Source of the DNA: DATFPQ01 sp035264765
Lineage (GTDB): Bacteria; Actinomycetota; Actinomycetes; Actinomycetales; Angustibacteraceae
Length of the DNA stretch: 5,549 nucleotides
Direction: 5' to 3'
Assembly: GCA_035264765.1 (NCBI GenBank)
Contig: DATFPQ010000139.1
Coordinates: 1 to 5,549, forward strand
Made by a program: the position numbers and the translations under genes. The first letter of the stretch is position 1. Each line of letters opens with the position of its first letter. The notes under the pieces are model-generated. The model was given only the letters and a program-made list of their open reading frames with translations, was not told where the DNA came from and made no database searches. Below are positions 1 through 4,991 of the stretch, piece after piece.

Positions 1-297
1 AGCTCCGCCGACGCCGTTGAAGAGCGCCACCAGCTGGGGCATCTGGGTCATCGCTACCCGCCGCGCCGCCGGGACGCCCACCGCCGAGCCCAGCGCGATC
101 GCCACCAGGATCGGCAGCTCGTGCCGCAGGTCCTCGGAGAGGAACGCCACCACGACGGCGAGCAGCGCGCCGCCCGCACCGATCAGGTTGCCGCGCCGGG
201 CTGTCGCCGGCGAGCTCAGACCTTTGAGCGCCAGCACGAAACAGACCGCCGCGGCCAGGTAGCCGAGCTCGGTCCAGGTCGGGGACAGCGGGGTCAC
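1..297 (-). CDS. pntB: NAD(P) transhydrogenase subunit beta, N-terminal part (runs off left edge)
   Basis: First 99 residues of the beta subunit of the membrane-bound proton-translocating transhydrogenase, which uses the proton gradient to drive hydride transfer from NADH to NADP+. Seen: three hydrophobic helices at about residues 9-26, 38-55 and 61-78, then MTQMPQLVALFNGVGG at residues 83-98, the strongly conserved PntB motif before its next membrane segments. The NADP-binding domain III would lie beyond the window. The start is GTG at 297-295, overlapping the pntAB stop as GTGA, with a GAGGAG ribosome binding site (309-304) 6 nt upstream. This implies translational coupling as the last visible gene of the pnt operon. 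The gene is cut only by the window edge, with no sign of damage. Identity is firm. Confidence 0.95.
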   Translation of the reverse strand, partial: MTPLSPTWTELGYLAAAVCFVLALKGLSSPATARRGNLIGAGGALLAVVVAFLSEDLRHELPILVAIALGSAVGVPAARRVAMTQMPQLVALFNGVGGA

Positions 298-584
298 CGA
301 CCGCTCCTCGGGCGTCCCTTGAACATCTCCAGCATCCGGTCGGTCACGACGAACCCGCCGACCATGTTCACCGTCGCGAGCACCACCGCGAGCAGGCCGA
401 GGCCGAGCGCCGCCGTCGAGTCCGTGCGGCCGGTGACCAGGATCGCCCCCACGAGGATCACGCCGTGGATGGCGTTGGCGCCGCTCATCAGCGGGGTGTG
501 CAGCGTCGTCGACACCTTGGAGACGACCTCGAACCCCACGAACACCGACAGGACGAAGAAGGTCAGCAGCGTCACCGGCTCCAC
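294..584 (-). CDS. pntAB: NAD(P) transhydrogenase subunit alpha part 2 (membrane domain)
   Basis: A 96-residue membrane protein that supplies the alpha-side helices of the proton channel (domain II) in transhydrogenases whose alpha chain is split into two genes, as in Rhodospirillum rubrum. Seen: hydrophobic segments at about residues 3-20, 40-51 and 59-79, with the family-typical stretches TPLMSGANAIHGVI (30-43) and ATVNMVGGFVVTDRMLEMF (70-88). The length is normal for this subunit. The start is GTG at 584-582, two bases after the last base of the pntAA stop (one-base gap), with a strong AAGGAG site (596-591) 6 nt upstream. The reading frame stays open far upstream, but that part overlaps pntAA and is not coding. 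The stop overlaps the pntB start by 4 bases. It is part of the pntAA-pntAB-pntB operon. Confidence 0.95.
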   Translation of the reverse strand: MEPVTLLTFFVLSVFVGFEVVSKVSTTLHTPLMSGANAIHGVILVGAILVTGRTDSTAALGLGLLAVVLATVNMVGGFVVTDRMLEMFKGRPRSGR

Positions 585-585
585 G

Positions 586-1713
586 TCAGGCTCCTTCCAG
601 CTGCAGACGGGTGGGCTCGTGCCGGACCTCGCCGGCGTGGGTGAGGCAGGCGCCCGCCAGCACCTCGTCCGTGAGGTCCACGCGCAGCCCGCCCTCGGCG
701 TCCAGCAGCAGCCGGAGCAGGTTCGCGACGTTCTTGGCGTACAGGCGACTGGCGTCCACGGGCAGCGCGGACGCCGCGTCCCGCAGCCCGACCAGCGTGG
801 CGGGGCCCACCGACAGCTCCTCCCCCGCCACGACGCCCTGGACATTGCCGCCGCTCTCGGCGGCGAGGTCGACGACGACGGACCCGGGCGCCATCGCCGC
901 GACCATGTCCGTGGTCACGAGCAGCGGCGCCGGGCGACCGGGCACCGCGGCGGTCGTGATCAGGACGTCGGCCCGCGCCACGTGCGGAGCCAGCAGGTCG
1001 CGCTGGCGCCGGGCGCGGTCCTCGCCCATCTCGCGCGCATACCCACCGGCGCCCTCCAGGACGTCCAGGCCGAGCTCGAGGAAGGTCGCGCCCATCGACC
1101 GCACCTCGTCCGCGGAGGCCGGCCGGACGTCGTACGCCTGGACGACGGCACCGAGCCGGCGAGCCGTCGCGATCGCCTGCAGCCCGGCCACCCCGGCACC
1201 GAGCACCAGGACCTTGGCCGGCGGCACCGTGCCGGCGGCCGTCATGAACAGCGGGAAGAACCGGGGCAGCCGGACGGCGGCCTGCAGCACGCACCAGTAC
1301 CCGGCCACCAGGGCCTGCGAGGTCAGGGCGTCCATGGACTGCGCCCGGGAGATGCGCGGCACCAGTTCCATGGCGAACGAGGTGGCGCCGGCGTCCTGGA
1401 GCGCCCGCACGGCCTCGGGCTCGGCACCGGGGGCCAGGAACCCGATGGTCACCGCGCCAGGGCGCAGCCGAGCGGCGTCCTGCGCCGAGAGCGGCCGGAC
1501 GTGCAGCACGACGTCGGCGCCGGCGATAGCGTCCCCCGCCGTCACGACGGCGCCCGCCTCCCGGTAGGCGTCGTCCGGCAGCTGCGCCCCCAGTCCCGCG
1601 CCGGAGGCCACCACGACCTCGTGGCCCGCGTGCACGAGCGGCGCCACCGTGTCCGGGACGGCCGCCACGCGGCGCTCCCCCGGACGGCCTTCGGCGGTGA
1701 CGGCGATCCTCAT
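586..1713 (-). CDS. pntAA: NAD(P) transhydrogenase subunit alpha part 1 (soluble NAD(H)-binding domain I)
   Basis: A 375-residue cytoplasmic NAD(H)-binding subunit that passes hydride to NADP+ bound on PntB. Seen: an N-terminal AlaDH/PNT domain starting MRIAVTAEGRPGERRVAAVP, the conserved block RISRAQSMDALTSQ (120-133), the dinucleotide-binding GAGVAG (172-177) followed by AYDVRP (193-198), a mobile-loop segment GGYAREMGED (223-232), PGRPAP (258-263) and VDLAAESGGN (281-290). Known family numbering from R. rubrum places NAD(H) contacts at Arg127, Gln132, Asp135 and Ser138. By motif alignment these are R120, Q125, D128 and T131 here, the last a conservative Ser-to-Thr change. Length is typical. 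ATG 1713 was chosen because homology begins at once; the open frame continues to 2655, but that is antisense to another gene. No Shine-Dalgarno precedes the ATG, while a -10-like hexamer sits 8 nt upstream, suggesting a leaderless message. It is the first gene of the operon. Confidence 0.95.
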   Translation of the reverse strand: MRIAVTAEGRPGERRVAAVPDTVAPLVHAGHEVVVASGAGLGAQLPDDAYREAGAVVTAGDAIAGADVVLHVRPLSAQDAARLRPGAVTIGFLAPGAEPEAVRALQDAGATSFAMELVPRISRAQSMDALTSQALVAGYWCVLQAAVRLPRFFPLFMTAAGTVPPAKVLVLGAGVAGLQAIATARRLGAVVQAYDVRPASADEVRSMGATFLELGLDVLEGAGGYAREMGEDRARRQRDLLAPHVARADVLITTAAVPGRPAPLLVTTDMVAAMAPGSVVVDLAAESGGNVQGVVAGEELSVGPATLVGLRDAASALPVDASRLYAKNVANLLRLLLDAEGGLRVDLTDEVLAGACLTHAGEVRHEPTRLQLEGA

Positions 1714-1721
1714 GCGTGCTG

Positions 1722-1727
1722 ACGCTA
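1722..1727 (-). promoter_or_regulatory. Putative leaderless-type -10 element of the pnt operon
   Basis: On the minus strand, TAGCGT fits the actinobacterial -10 pattern TANNNT and ends 8 nt before the pntAA ATG, so transcription would begin at or next to the A of the start codon. The lack of any purine-rich ribosome binding site agrees with this. No clear TTGACA-like -35 is visible about 17 nt further upstream. A GGAACC at 1744-1739, followed after 15 nt by CGTC, could instead be read as an extracytoplasmic-function sigma promoter. Inferred from sequence only. Confidence 0.45.
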
Positions 1728-1799
1728 GAGGGTCCGACGGTTCCGGGACGACACGTTCCGCATCCCGATTGGAGGAGCCGGGCGCCGCTCGCCCCCAGG

Positions 1800-1817
1800 T
1801 GCCACCGGGTGGTGGCA
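1800..1817. repeat. Perfect 7-bp inverted repeat upstream of the NYN gene
   Basis: TGCCACC, a 4-base spacer GGGT, then GGTGGCA: a perfect dyad ending 10 nt before the NYN start codon in the divergent intergenic region. In the plus-strand RNA it would form a stable hairpin that contains the only SD-like purine run (GGTGG, 1811-1815). As DNA it could be an operator for a dimeric regulator acting on the NYN gene and perhaps on pnt. The symmetry is seen directly; either role is inference. Confidence 0.45.
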
Positions 1818-1827
1818 GCATGCAGCC

Positions 1828-2526
1828 ATGGATCAGCAGACCGCGCACGACGAGCGGCCCTCCAGCCATCGCCCCGGGACCGCGGCGGTCGAGGTGCAGG
1901 CAGAGGCGTTCGAGGCGCCGGACGTCGACCGGCTCCCGCTCGACCTGCTGGTCTGGGACGCCCCCAACGTCGACATGACCCTGTCGAACGTCATCGGCGC
2001 CCGGCCGTCCCCGGCGTCCCGGCCCCGCTTCGACGCGGTGGCACGCTGGCTGGTGGCGGCCGCCGCCGACCGTGAGGTGGAGGGCGCCGTCTTCGCCAAC
2101 GTCCCGCCCGGCGCGGCCACCGGGATGCGGGGCTGGATCGAGGCGCTGCGGTCCTTCGGCTACGCGGTCTTCGCCAAGCCCAAGCTGCACCCGGAAGACG
2201 ACGTCGACCTGGACATGCTCCGCCACATCGTCGACCGGTCCCGCACCCACCGGTTGGTGCGGCTGGTCGTGGCGAGCGGCGACGGCCGGAACTTCCTGGC
2301 TCCGCTGGAGGACCTCGCACGCGAAGGCACGCATGTCACCGTGCTGTCGTTCAGCGAGGTCGCGGGCTACGCGCTCGAGTCCGACCTGCTGGAGTTCGTC
2401 GACCTGGAGGACGTGCCCGGAGCCTTCATCTCGCCGCTCGACCGAGTGCGGCTGGACGCCCTGCCCCCGGAGGGCGCGTGGCTGCGCCCGAGCCGATCCA
2501 TGCGTGAGGTGGCAGCGGCCGGCTGA
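1828..2526 (+). CDS. NYN-domain (PIN-like) protein, putative ribonuclease
   Basis: A 232-residue soluble protein of the NYN/LabA-like branch of the PIN fold, metal-dependent ribonucleases in characterised members; its RNA target is unknown. Seen: about 37 low-complexity N-terminal residues, then beta-strand 1 with the first acidic site LLVWDAPNVDM (40-50), GAVFANVPPG (86-95), a mid-domain acidic cluster KPKLHPEDDVDLDM (117-130), and the late active-site loop VVASGDGRNF (147-156). The canonical SGDSDF form is altered to SGDGRNF, keeping D152 but with Asn in place of the later Asp. The C-terminal stretch FVDLEDVPGAF...ALPPEGAWLRP resembles what I recall of a widespread actinobacterial NYN family. 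No signal peptide or membrane segment is visible. The start is ATG 1828, the first in frame; only a weak GGTGG lies upstream, and CAGCAT 6 nt before it could be a poor leaderless -10. It is divergent from pnt and convergent with the next gene. Confidence 0.82.
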   Translation: MDQQTAHDERPSSHRPGTAAVEVQAEAFEAPDVDRLPLDLLVWDAPNVDMTLSNVIGARPSPASRPRFDAVARWLVAAAADREVEGAVFANVPPGAATGMRGWIEALRSFGYAVFAKPKLHPEDDVDLDMLRHIVDRSRTHRLVRLVVASGDGRNFLAPLEDLAREGTHVTVLSFSEVAGYALESDLLEFVDLEDVPGAFISPLDRVRLDALPPEGAWLRPSRSMREVAAAG

Positions 2527-2536
2527 GCCGCTCAGC
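2522..2536. terminator. Palindrome holding both convergent stop codons; possible weak bidirectional terminator
   Basis: GCTGAG, spacer CCG, then CTCAGC: a perfect 6-bp stem with a 3-base loop. The TGA of the plus-strand NYN gene (2524-2526) is in one arm and the TGA of the minus-strand methyltransferase-like gene (2534-2532) is in the other. The two genes end only 5 bp apart, so this is the only place for termination between them. No T-run follows on either strand, so intrinsic termination would be weak. Confidence 0.4.
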
Positions 2537-3203
2537 GCCTCGCCACCACCACCCAGTCCGGCTGCGAGGTGCGGCTGGGCGGCAGCAGCACCCGGACGTC
2601 GGCGAAGACCTCCCGCAGGCGCAGCTCCAGGGCAGGCGCGGGCGACGCACTCCACACCGCCAGGGCACCGCCGGGGTCCAGCGCCCGCGCCAGCGCGGCC
2701 ACGCCGGACGCTCCGTACAGTCGCGCGTTCTGCGGCCGGGCCAGCCAGTCGGGGCCGTTGTCAACGTCGAGGCACACGGCGTCCCACGAGGCGGGGGCCG
2801 CCGCCCCGACGAGCTCGACGACGTCGCCCACCTGCACCGTGGTGCGGGGGTCGGCCAGGGCGTCCCCGGTCAGCCCTGCGAGGAACCGCCGGTGCCAGCC
2901 GACGAGCACGGGCTCGATCTCCGCGACGGTGACCTGCTGCACCCGGTGGTCCGCGAGCACCTCGGTGAGGGTGAAGCCCATGCCCAGCCCGCCCACCAGC
3001 ACCCGGCGGGGCGAGGTCGCTGCGTCCAGGGCGGCGCGGGCGAGGAGCCGCTCGGACCGGCCGTCGCGGGTGTCCATCAGGAAGCTCCCGTCGACGACGA
3101 GCTCGTGGTGGCCTCGCTGCCGCCGGAGCACCAGCTCGCCGCTGACCCCGGGCTGCCGGTCCAGCACGACGGGGGCGTCGTCCGGGTCGGGTGCCTCAGC
3201 CAT
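2532..3203 (-). CDS. Spermidine synthase-like class I SAM-binding protein (putative methyltransferase)
   Basis: A 223-residue soluble protein with the spermidine/spermine synthase type of Rossmann fold. Seen: an N-terminal beta region with LVVDGSFLMDTRDGRSE (35-51) where spermidine synthases open their catalytic domain, a glycine motif VLVGGLGMGFT (68-78) for the SAM or decarboxylated-SAM moiety, an acidic strand-2 end AEIEP (94-98), GDVVEL (126-131), and an acidic loop LDVDNGPDW (145-153). True aminopropyltransferases usually carry a Tyr-His-Glu segment after the DG motif and a D-S-T-D-P-type loop. Neither is present, so polyamine synthesis is doubtful and the substrate is unknown. ATG 3203 starts just before the conserved region; the open frame extends upstream to 3392 but overlaps the divergent gene. 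It has no spaced SD, and TACGGT lies 6 nt upstream. Such genes are commonly annotated as spermidine synthase. Confidence 0.8.
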   Translation of the reverse strand: MAEAPDPDDAPVVLDRQPGVSGELVLRRQRGHHELVVDGSFLMDTRDGRSERLLARAALDAATSPRRVLVGGLGMGFTLTEVLADHRVQQVTVAEIEPVLVGWHRRFLAGLTGDALADPRTTVQVGDVVELVGAAAPASWDAVCLDVDNGPDWLARPQNARLYGASGVAALARALDPGGALAVWSASPAPALELRLREVFADVRVLLPPSRTSQPDWVVVARR

Positions 3204-3209
3204 CCCCCG

Positions 3210-3215
3210 ACCGTA
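3210..3215 (-). promoter_or_regulatory. Putative leaderless-type -10 element of the spermidine synthase-like gene
   Basis: On the minus strand TACGGT matches TANNNT and ends 6 nt before the ATG at 3203, which would place the transcription start at the initiator codon. The intervening CGGGGG abuts the ATG and is too close to serve as a ribosome binding site. No convincing -35 is seen. The surrounding divergent gap (3204-3282) is only 79 bp, so control of the oppositely oriented EVE-like operon must share this space. Confidence 0.4.
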
Positions 3216-3270
3216 GAACCACGGATGCGCCGCGAAGGAGGCCGGTCGAGCCGCATCGCGAAGGACGCGC

Positions 3271-3275
3271 CAGGA
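3271..3275 (+). promoter_or_regulatory. Ribosome binding site (or leaderless -10) deciding the EVE-like gene start
   Basis: CAGGA lies 7 nt before GTG 3283 and supports that codon as the start. The overlapping hexamer CAGGAT (3271-3276) ends 6 nt before the GTG and could alternatively be a degenerate -10 for a leaderless transcript. The ATG at 3275 within it is out of frame with the EVE-like gene. Confidence 0.4.
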
Positions 3276-3282
3276 TGGCCGC

Positions 3283-3717
3283 GTGCTGGCCGGGACCCGT
3301 CGCAGGCTCGCCGACGGCGACGTCGCCGCCTGGCTGGTCAAGACCAGCCTGCCTCCGGAAGCGTTGGCCGACGACTGGCCCGCGGGCAGCACCCGGCGGC
3401 TGGACCGGTGCCTGCGCCGTTCCTACCGCCTGGAGCTGATGCGCCCCGGCCAGACCTGCCTGCTCTGGCTCAGCGGACCCGACCGGCCCGGCGTCCACGC
3501 CGTGGGAAGCCTGGCCGGGACGCCGCGCCTGCAGGCCGGGCAGCCGTCGGTGGCGGTGGACCTGCAGCTGCTGGAGCAGCCGGTCGCGCGCGCCGACCTG
3601 GCGCGCTCACCCAGGTTCGCGGACGCCGAGGTGCTCCGGATGCCGGCCGGCAGCAACCCGTCCTACCTCACGGCGATCCAACTCGCGGCGGTCCACGAGC
3701 TGGTGGCCGGAACGTGA
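3283..3717 (+). CDS. EVE-domain-like (PUA-fold) protein
   Basis: A 144-residue soluble protein that fits the EVE domain, a PUA-related fold whose characterised members bind modified bases in DNA or RNA. Seen in EVE order: the opening strand AAWLVKTSLPPE (15-26); a basic helix RRLDRCLRRSYRLELMRPGQTCLLWLSG (38-65), where the family has its M-K-x-G-D and chamber strands; the glycine-rich turn GPDRPGVHAVGSLAG (65-79); VAVDLQLLEQPV (90-101); and a closing GSNPSYLTAIQLAAVHEL (123-140) resembling the usual GNPSYLT end. Length is normal for a single-domain EVE protein. The start is GTG 3283 with CAGGA 7 nt upstream. The stop overlaps the DUF2243 start by 4 bases (GTGA), so it heads a three-gene operon with DUF2243 and ctaG. 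I did not identify the binding-pocket residues, and the family call rests on pattern memory. Confidence 0.62.
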   Translation: MLAGTRRRLADGDVAAWLVKTSLPPEALADDWPAGSTRRLDRCLRRSYRLELMRPGQTCLLWLSGPDRPGVHAVGSLAGTPRLQAGQPSVAVDLQLLEQPVARADLARSPRFADAEVLRMPAGSNPSYLTAIQLAAVHELVAGT

Positions 3718-4139
3718 GCCGACACCGGTCCGCGGGGTCCGGGGCACTCGTGGGCGTCGGCATCGCGGCGTTCGTGGACGAGACCGTCTTTCACCAGCTG
3801 CTGCACTGGCACCACTTCTACGACAAGTCGACGCCGGCTGCCGGCCTGGTCTCGGACGGCATCTTCCACGCCTTCGGCTGGATCGCGCTGGTCGCGGGGC
3901 TGTTCCTGTACGCCGACCTCCAGCGCCGGGGCGGATTCGCGCGGGGCAGCTGGTGGGGCGGCCTGCTCGCCGGGGCCGGGGGCTTCCAGCTGTACGACGG
4001 CACGGTGCAGCACAAGCTGCTGCGGCTGCACCAGATCCGCTACGACGTGGATCTGCTGGCGTACGACCTCGCGTGGAACGTGGCAGCGGTCGTACTGCTT
4101 CTCGCGGGTGTGGTCCTACTCCGGCGCCGGCATGGCTGA
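3714..4139 (+). CDS. DUF2243 family integral membrane protein
   Basis: A 141-residue polytopic membrane protein of unknown function, often found near cytochrome oxidase assembly genes. Seen: four hydrophobic segments at about residues 9-30, 44-68, 80-98 and 113-136, and a positively charged C-terminus (LRRRHG). It is rich in His, and two halves repeat one motif: DETVFHQLLHWHH at 22-34 and DGTVQHKLLRLHQ at 95-107, so D22/H27/H33 align with D95/H100/H106. H52 lies after helix-2 residue D48, and N122 after D118 is in the corresponding place of the second half. These His residues at the membrane boundary could bind heme or copper, which is inference only. The start is GTG 3714, overlapping the EVE-like stop. 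The frame is open far upstream, but that is within other genes. The stop overlaps the ctaG start (ATGGCTGA), so production is probably coupled to ctaG. Confidence 0.85.
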   Translation: MSRHRSAGSGALVGVGIAAFVDETVFHQLLHWHHFYDKSTPAAGLVSDGIFHAFGWIALVAGLFLYADLQRRGGFARGSWWGGLLAGAGGFQLYDGTVQHKLLRLHQIRYDVDLLAYDLAWNVAAVVLLLAGVVLLRRRHG

Positions 4140-4884
4140 GGGCGCGCTCGCGCCGCTGCTGCTGGGGTGGGCGTACCTGCTGGGCGTGTCCCGGCTACGA
4201 GCCCGCGGGGACATCTGGCCGCGCGGGCGGGTCGTCGCAGCCGTCGGTGGCCTCCTCGCGCTGGCCGCTGCACTGCTGCCGCCGCTGGCGGGTCACGACG
4301 AGGAGTTCCCGGTGCATGTCGTGCAGCACCTGCTGCTCGGCATGCTGGCACCGCTGCTGCTGGTCCTGGCCGCTCCGGTCACCCTCGCGCTGCGCACGGC
4401 GCCACCGTCCGTGCGAGGACGGCTGCTGCGCGTGCTGCACGGTCGCGCCGCCCGGGTGGCGACCGCCCCGGTGACCGTCCTCGTACTCGACGTCGGCGGG
4501 CTGTTCGCGCTGTACCTCACGCCCCTGTACGCCCTGAGCGCGGACAGCACGGCCCTCCACCTCGCCGTCCACGCCCACGTCGTCGCGTCCGGCGTCCTGC
4601 TGAGCTGGCTGCTCGTCGGCGTCGACCCCGGACCGCGGAGGCCCTCGACCCTGGGACGGCTCGCCGTCCTGCTCGTGGCGGCCTCGGCCCATGGGATCCT
4701 CGCCAAGCTTCTGTACGCGCACGGGCTGCCGGCAGGTGCGGCCGGTGACCGCGGCCTCGGAGCGCAGCTGCTCTACTACGGCGGGGACGCCACGGAGGTG
4801 CTGCTGGCAGCGGCGATCCTGGCGCAGTGGTACCTCCGGACCGGCCGGGTCGCCGCCAGGGCGGCCCGCCGTTCGCCGGCCTGA
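4132..4884 (+). CDS. ctaG: Cytochrome c oxidase assembly protein, caa3-type CtaG family
   Basis: A 250-residue polytopic membrane protein of the Bacillus CtaG type (PF09678), needed in B. subtilis for active caa3 oxidase and thought to act in copper-centre assembly. It is unrelated to the Cox11-type protein also called CtaG. Seen: about seven hydrophobic helices (roughly 5-20, 33-53, 63-83, 112-132, 143-163, 174-195 and 213-233), with a conserved His pattern HDEEFPVHVVQHLLLGMLAP (55-74: H55, H62, H66), ALHLAVHAHVV (141-151: H143, H147, H149), VDPGPRRPS (164-172), and SAHGILAKLLYAHG (185-198: H187, H197). The C-terminal YYGGDATEVLLA is also typical. ATG 4132 overlaps the DUF2243 stop by 8 bases and has no SD, which fits coupled translation. 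GTG 4108 is in frame and would add MWSYSGAG, so it cannot be excluded. It is upstream of ctaD but separated from it by a promoter. Confidence 0.88.
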   Translation: MAEGALAPLLLGWAYLLGVSRLRARGDIWPRGRVVAAVGGLLALAAALLPPLAGHDEEFPVHVVQHLLLGMLAPLLLVLAAPVTLALRTAPPSVRGRLLRVLHGRAARVATAPVTVLVLDVGGLFALYLTPLYALSADSTALHLAVHAHVVASGVLLSWLLVGVDPGPRRPSTLGRLAVLLVAASAHGILAKLLYAHGLPAGAAGDRGLGAQLLYYGGDATEVLLAAAILAQWYLRTGRVAARAARRSPA

Positions 4885-4902
4885 GGTTTCGTCCGCGGAT
4901 CC

Positions 4903-4931
4903 TTGCGGCCTCCCTTGCCCGCTCCTACCGT
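4903..4931 (+). promoter_or_regulatory. Sigma70-type promoter for ctaD
   Basis: TTGCGG (4903-4908), a 17-bp spacer, then TACCGT (4926-4931), an actinobacterial TANNNT -10. Transcription would begin near 4938, giving a leader of about 54 nt before ctaD. This makes ctaD independently transcribed although it follows ctaG in the same direction. A short dyad TGCCC (4916-4920) / GGGCA (4932-4936) brackets the -10 and could be an operator. Inferred by pattern and spacing. Confidence 0.55.
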
Positions 4932-4971
4932 GGGCAGCGGTGAACGGCCCTGCCGACCCGGGGGGCTGCAT

Positions 4972-4985
4972 CTCCCGCAGGGAGG
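4972..4985 (+). promoter_or_regulatory. ctaD ribosome binding site within a small inverted repeat
   Basis: A strong Shine-Dalgarno GGGAGG (4980-4985) lies 6 nt before ATG 4992 and fixes the ctaD start. CTCCC (4972-4976) is perfectly complementary to GGGAG (4980-4984) across a 3-base loop GCA, so the leader RNA could fold and hide this site. An alternative stem CTGC (4966-4969) / GCAG (4977-4980) is mutually exclusive with the first and leaves most of the SD free. The pairing is seen; regulation is inference. Confidence 0.5.
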
Positions 4986-4991
4986 CTGTCG

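Noticed and set aside
121..1722. Long plus-strand open frame (533 codons) across the pnt region
   Set aside because: It is antisense to pntAA/pntAB, its translation is low-complexity (Arg, Gly, His, Gln-rich) with no recognisable domain, and it reflects the absence of stops opposite GC-rich genes.
1714..2655. Upstream extension of the pntAA frame by 314 codons
   Set aside because: The extension is antisense to the NYN gene and unlike any domain; AlaDH/PNT homology begins exactly at ATG 1713.
3204..3392. N-terminal extension of the spermidine synthase-like frame
   Set aside because: It would overlap the divergent EVE-like gene by over 100 bases and shows no family similarity; ATG 3203 gives a compact protein with a promoter-like hexamer ahead of it.
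3191..3439. Plus-strand frame with an internal ATG at 3275 close to the EVE-like start
   Set aside because: It is out of frame with the EVE-like gene, starts inside the neighbouring gene and encodes no recognisable protein; the CAGGA spacing supports GTG 3283 instead.
2892..3713. Upstream extension of the DUF2243 frame
   Set aside because: It overlaps the methyltransferase-like gene and the EVE-like gene in other frames and is low-complexity; the family homology and GTGA overlap fix the start at 3714.
4893..4908. CCGC-N8-GCGG as a terminator after ctaG
   Set aside because: It has only a 4-bp stem, a loop of 8 bases and no T-run, and it overlaps the ctaD -35 region; likely chance in GC-rich DNA.
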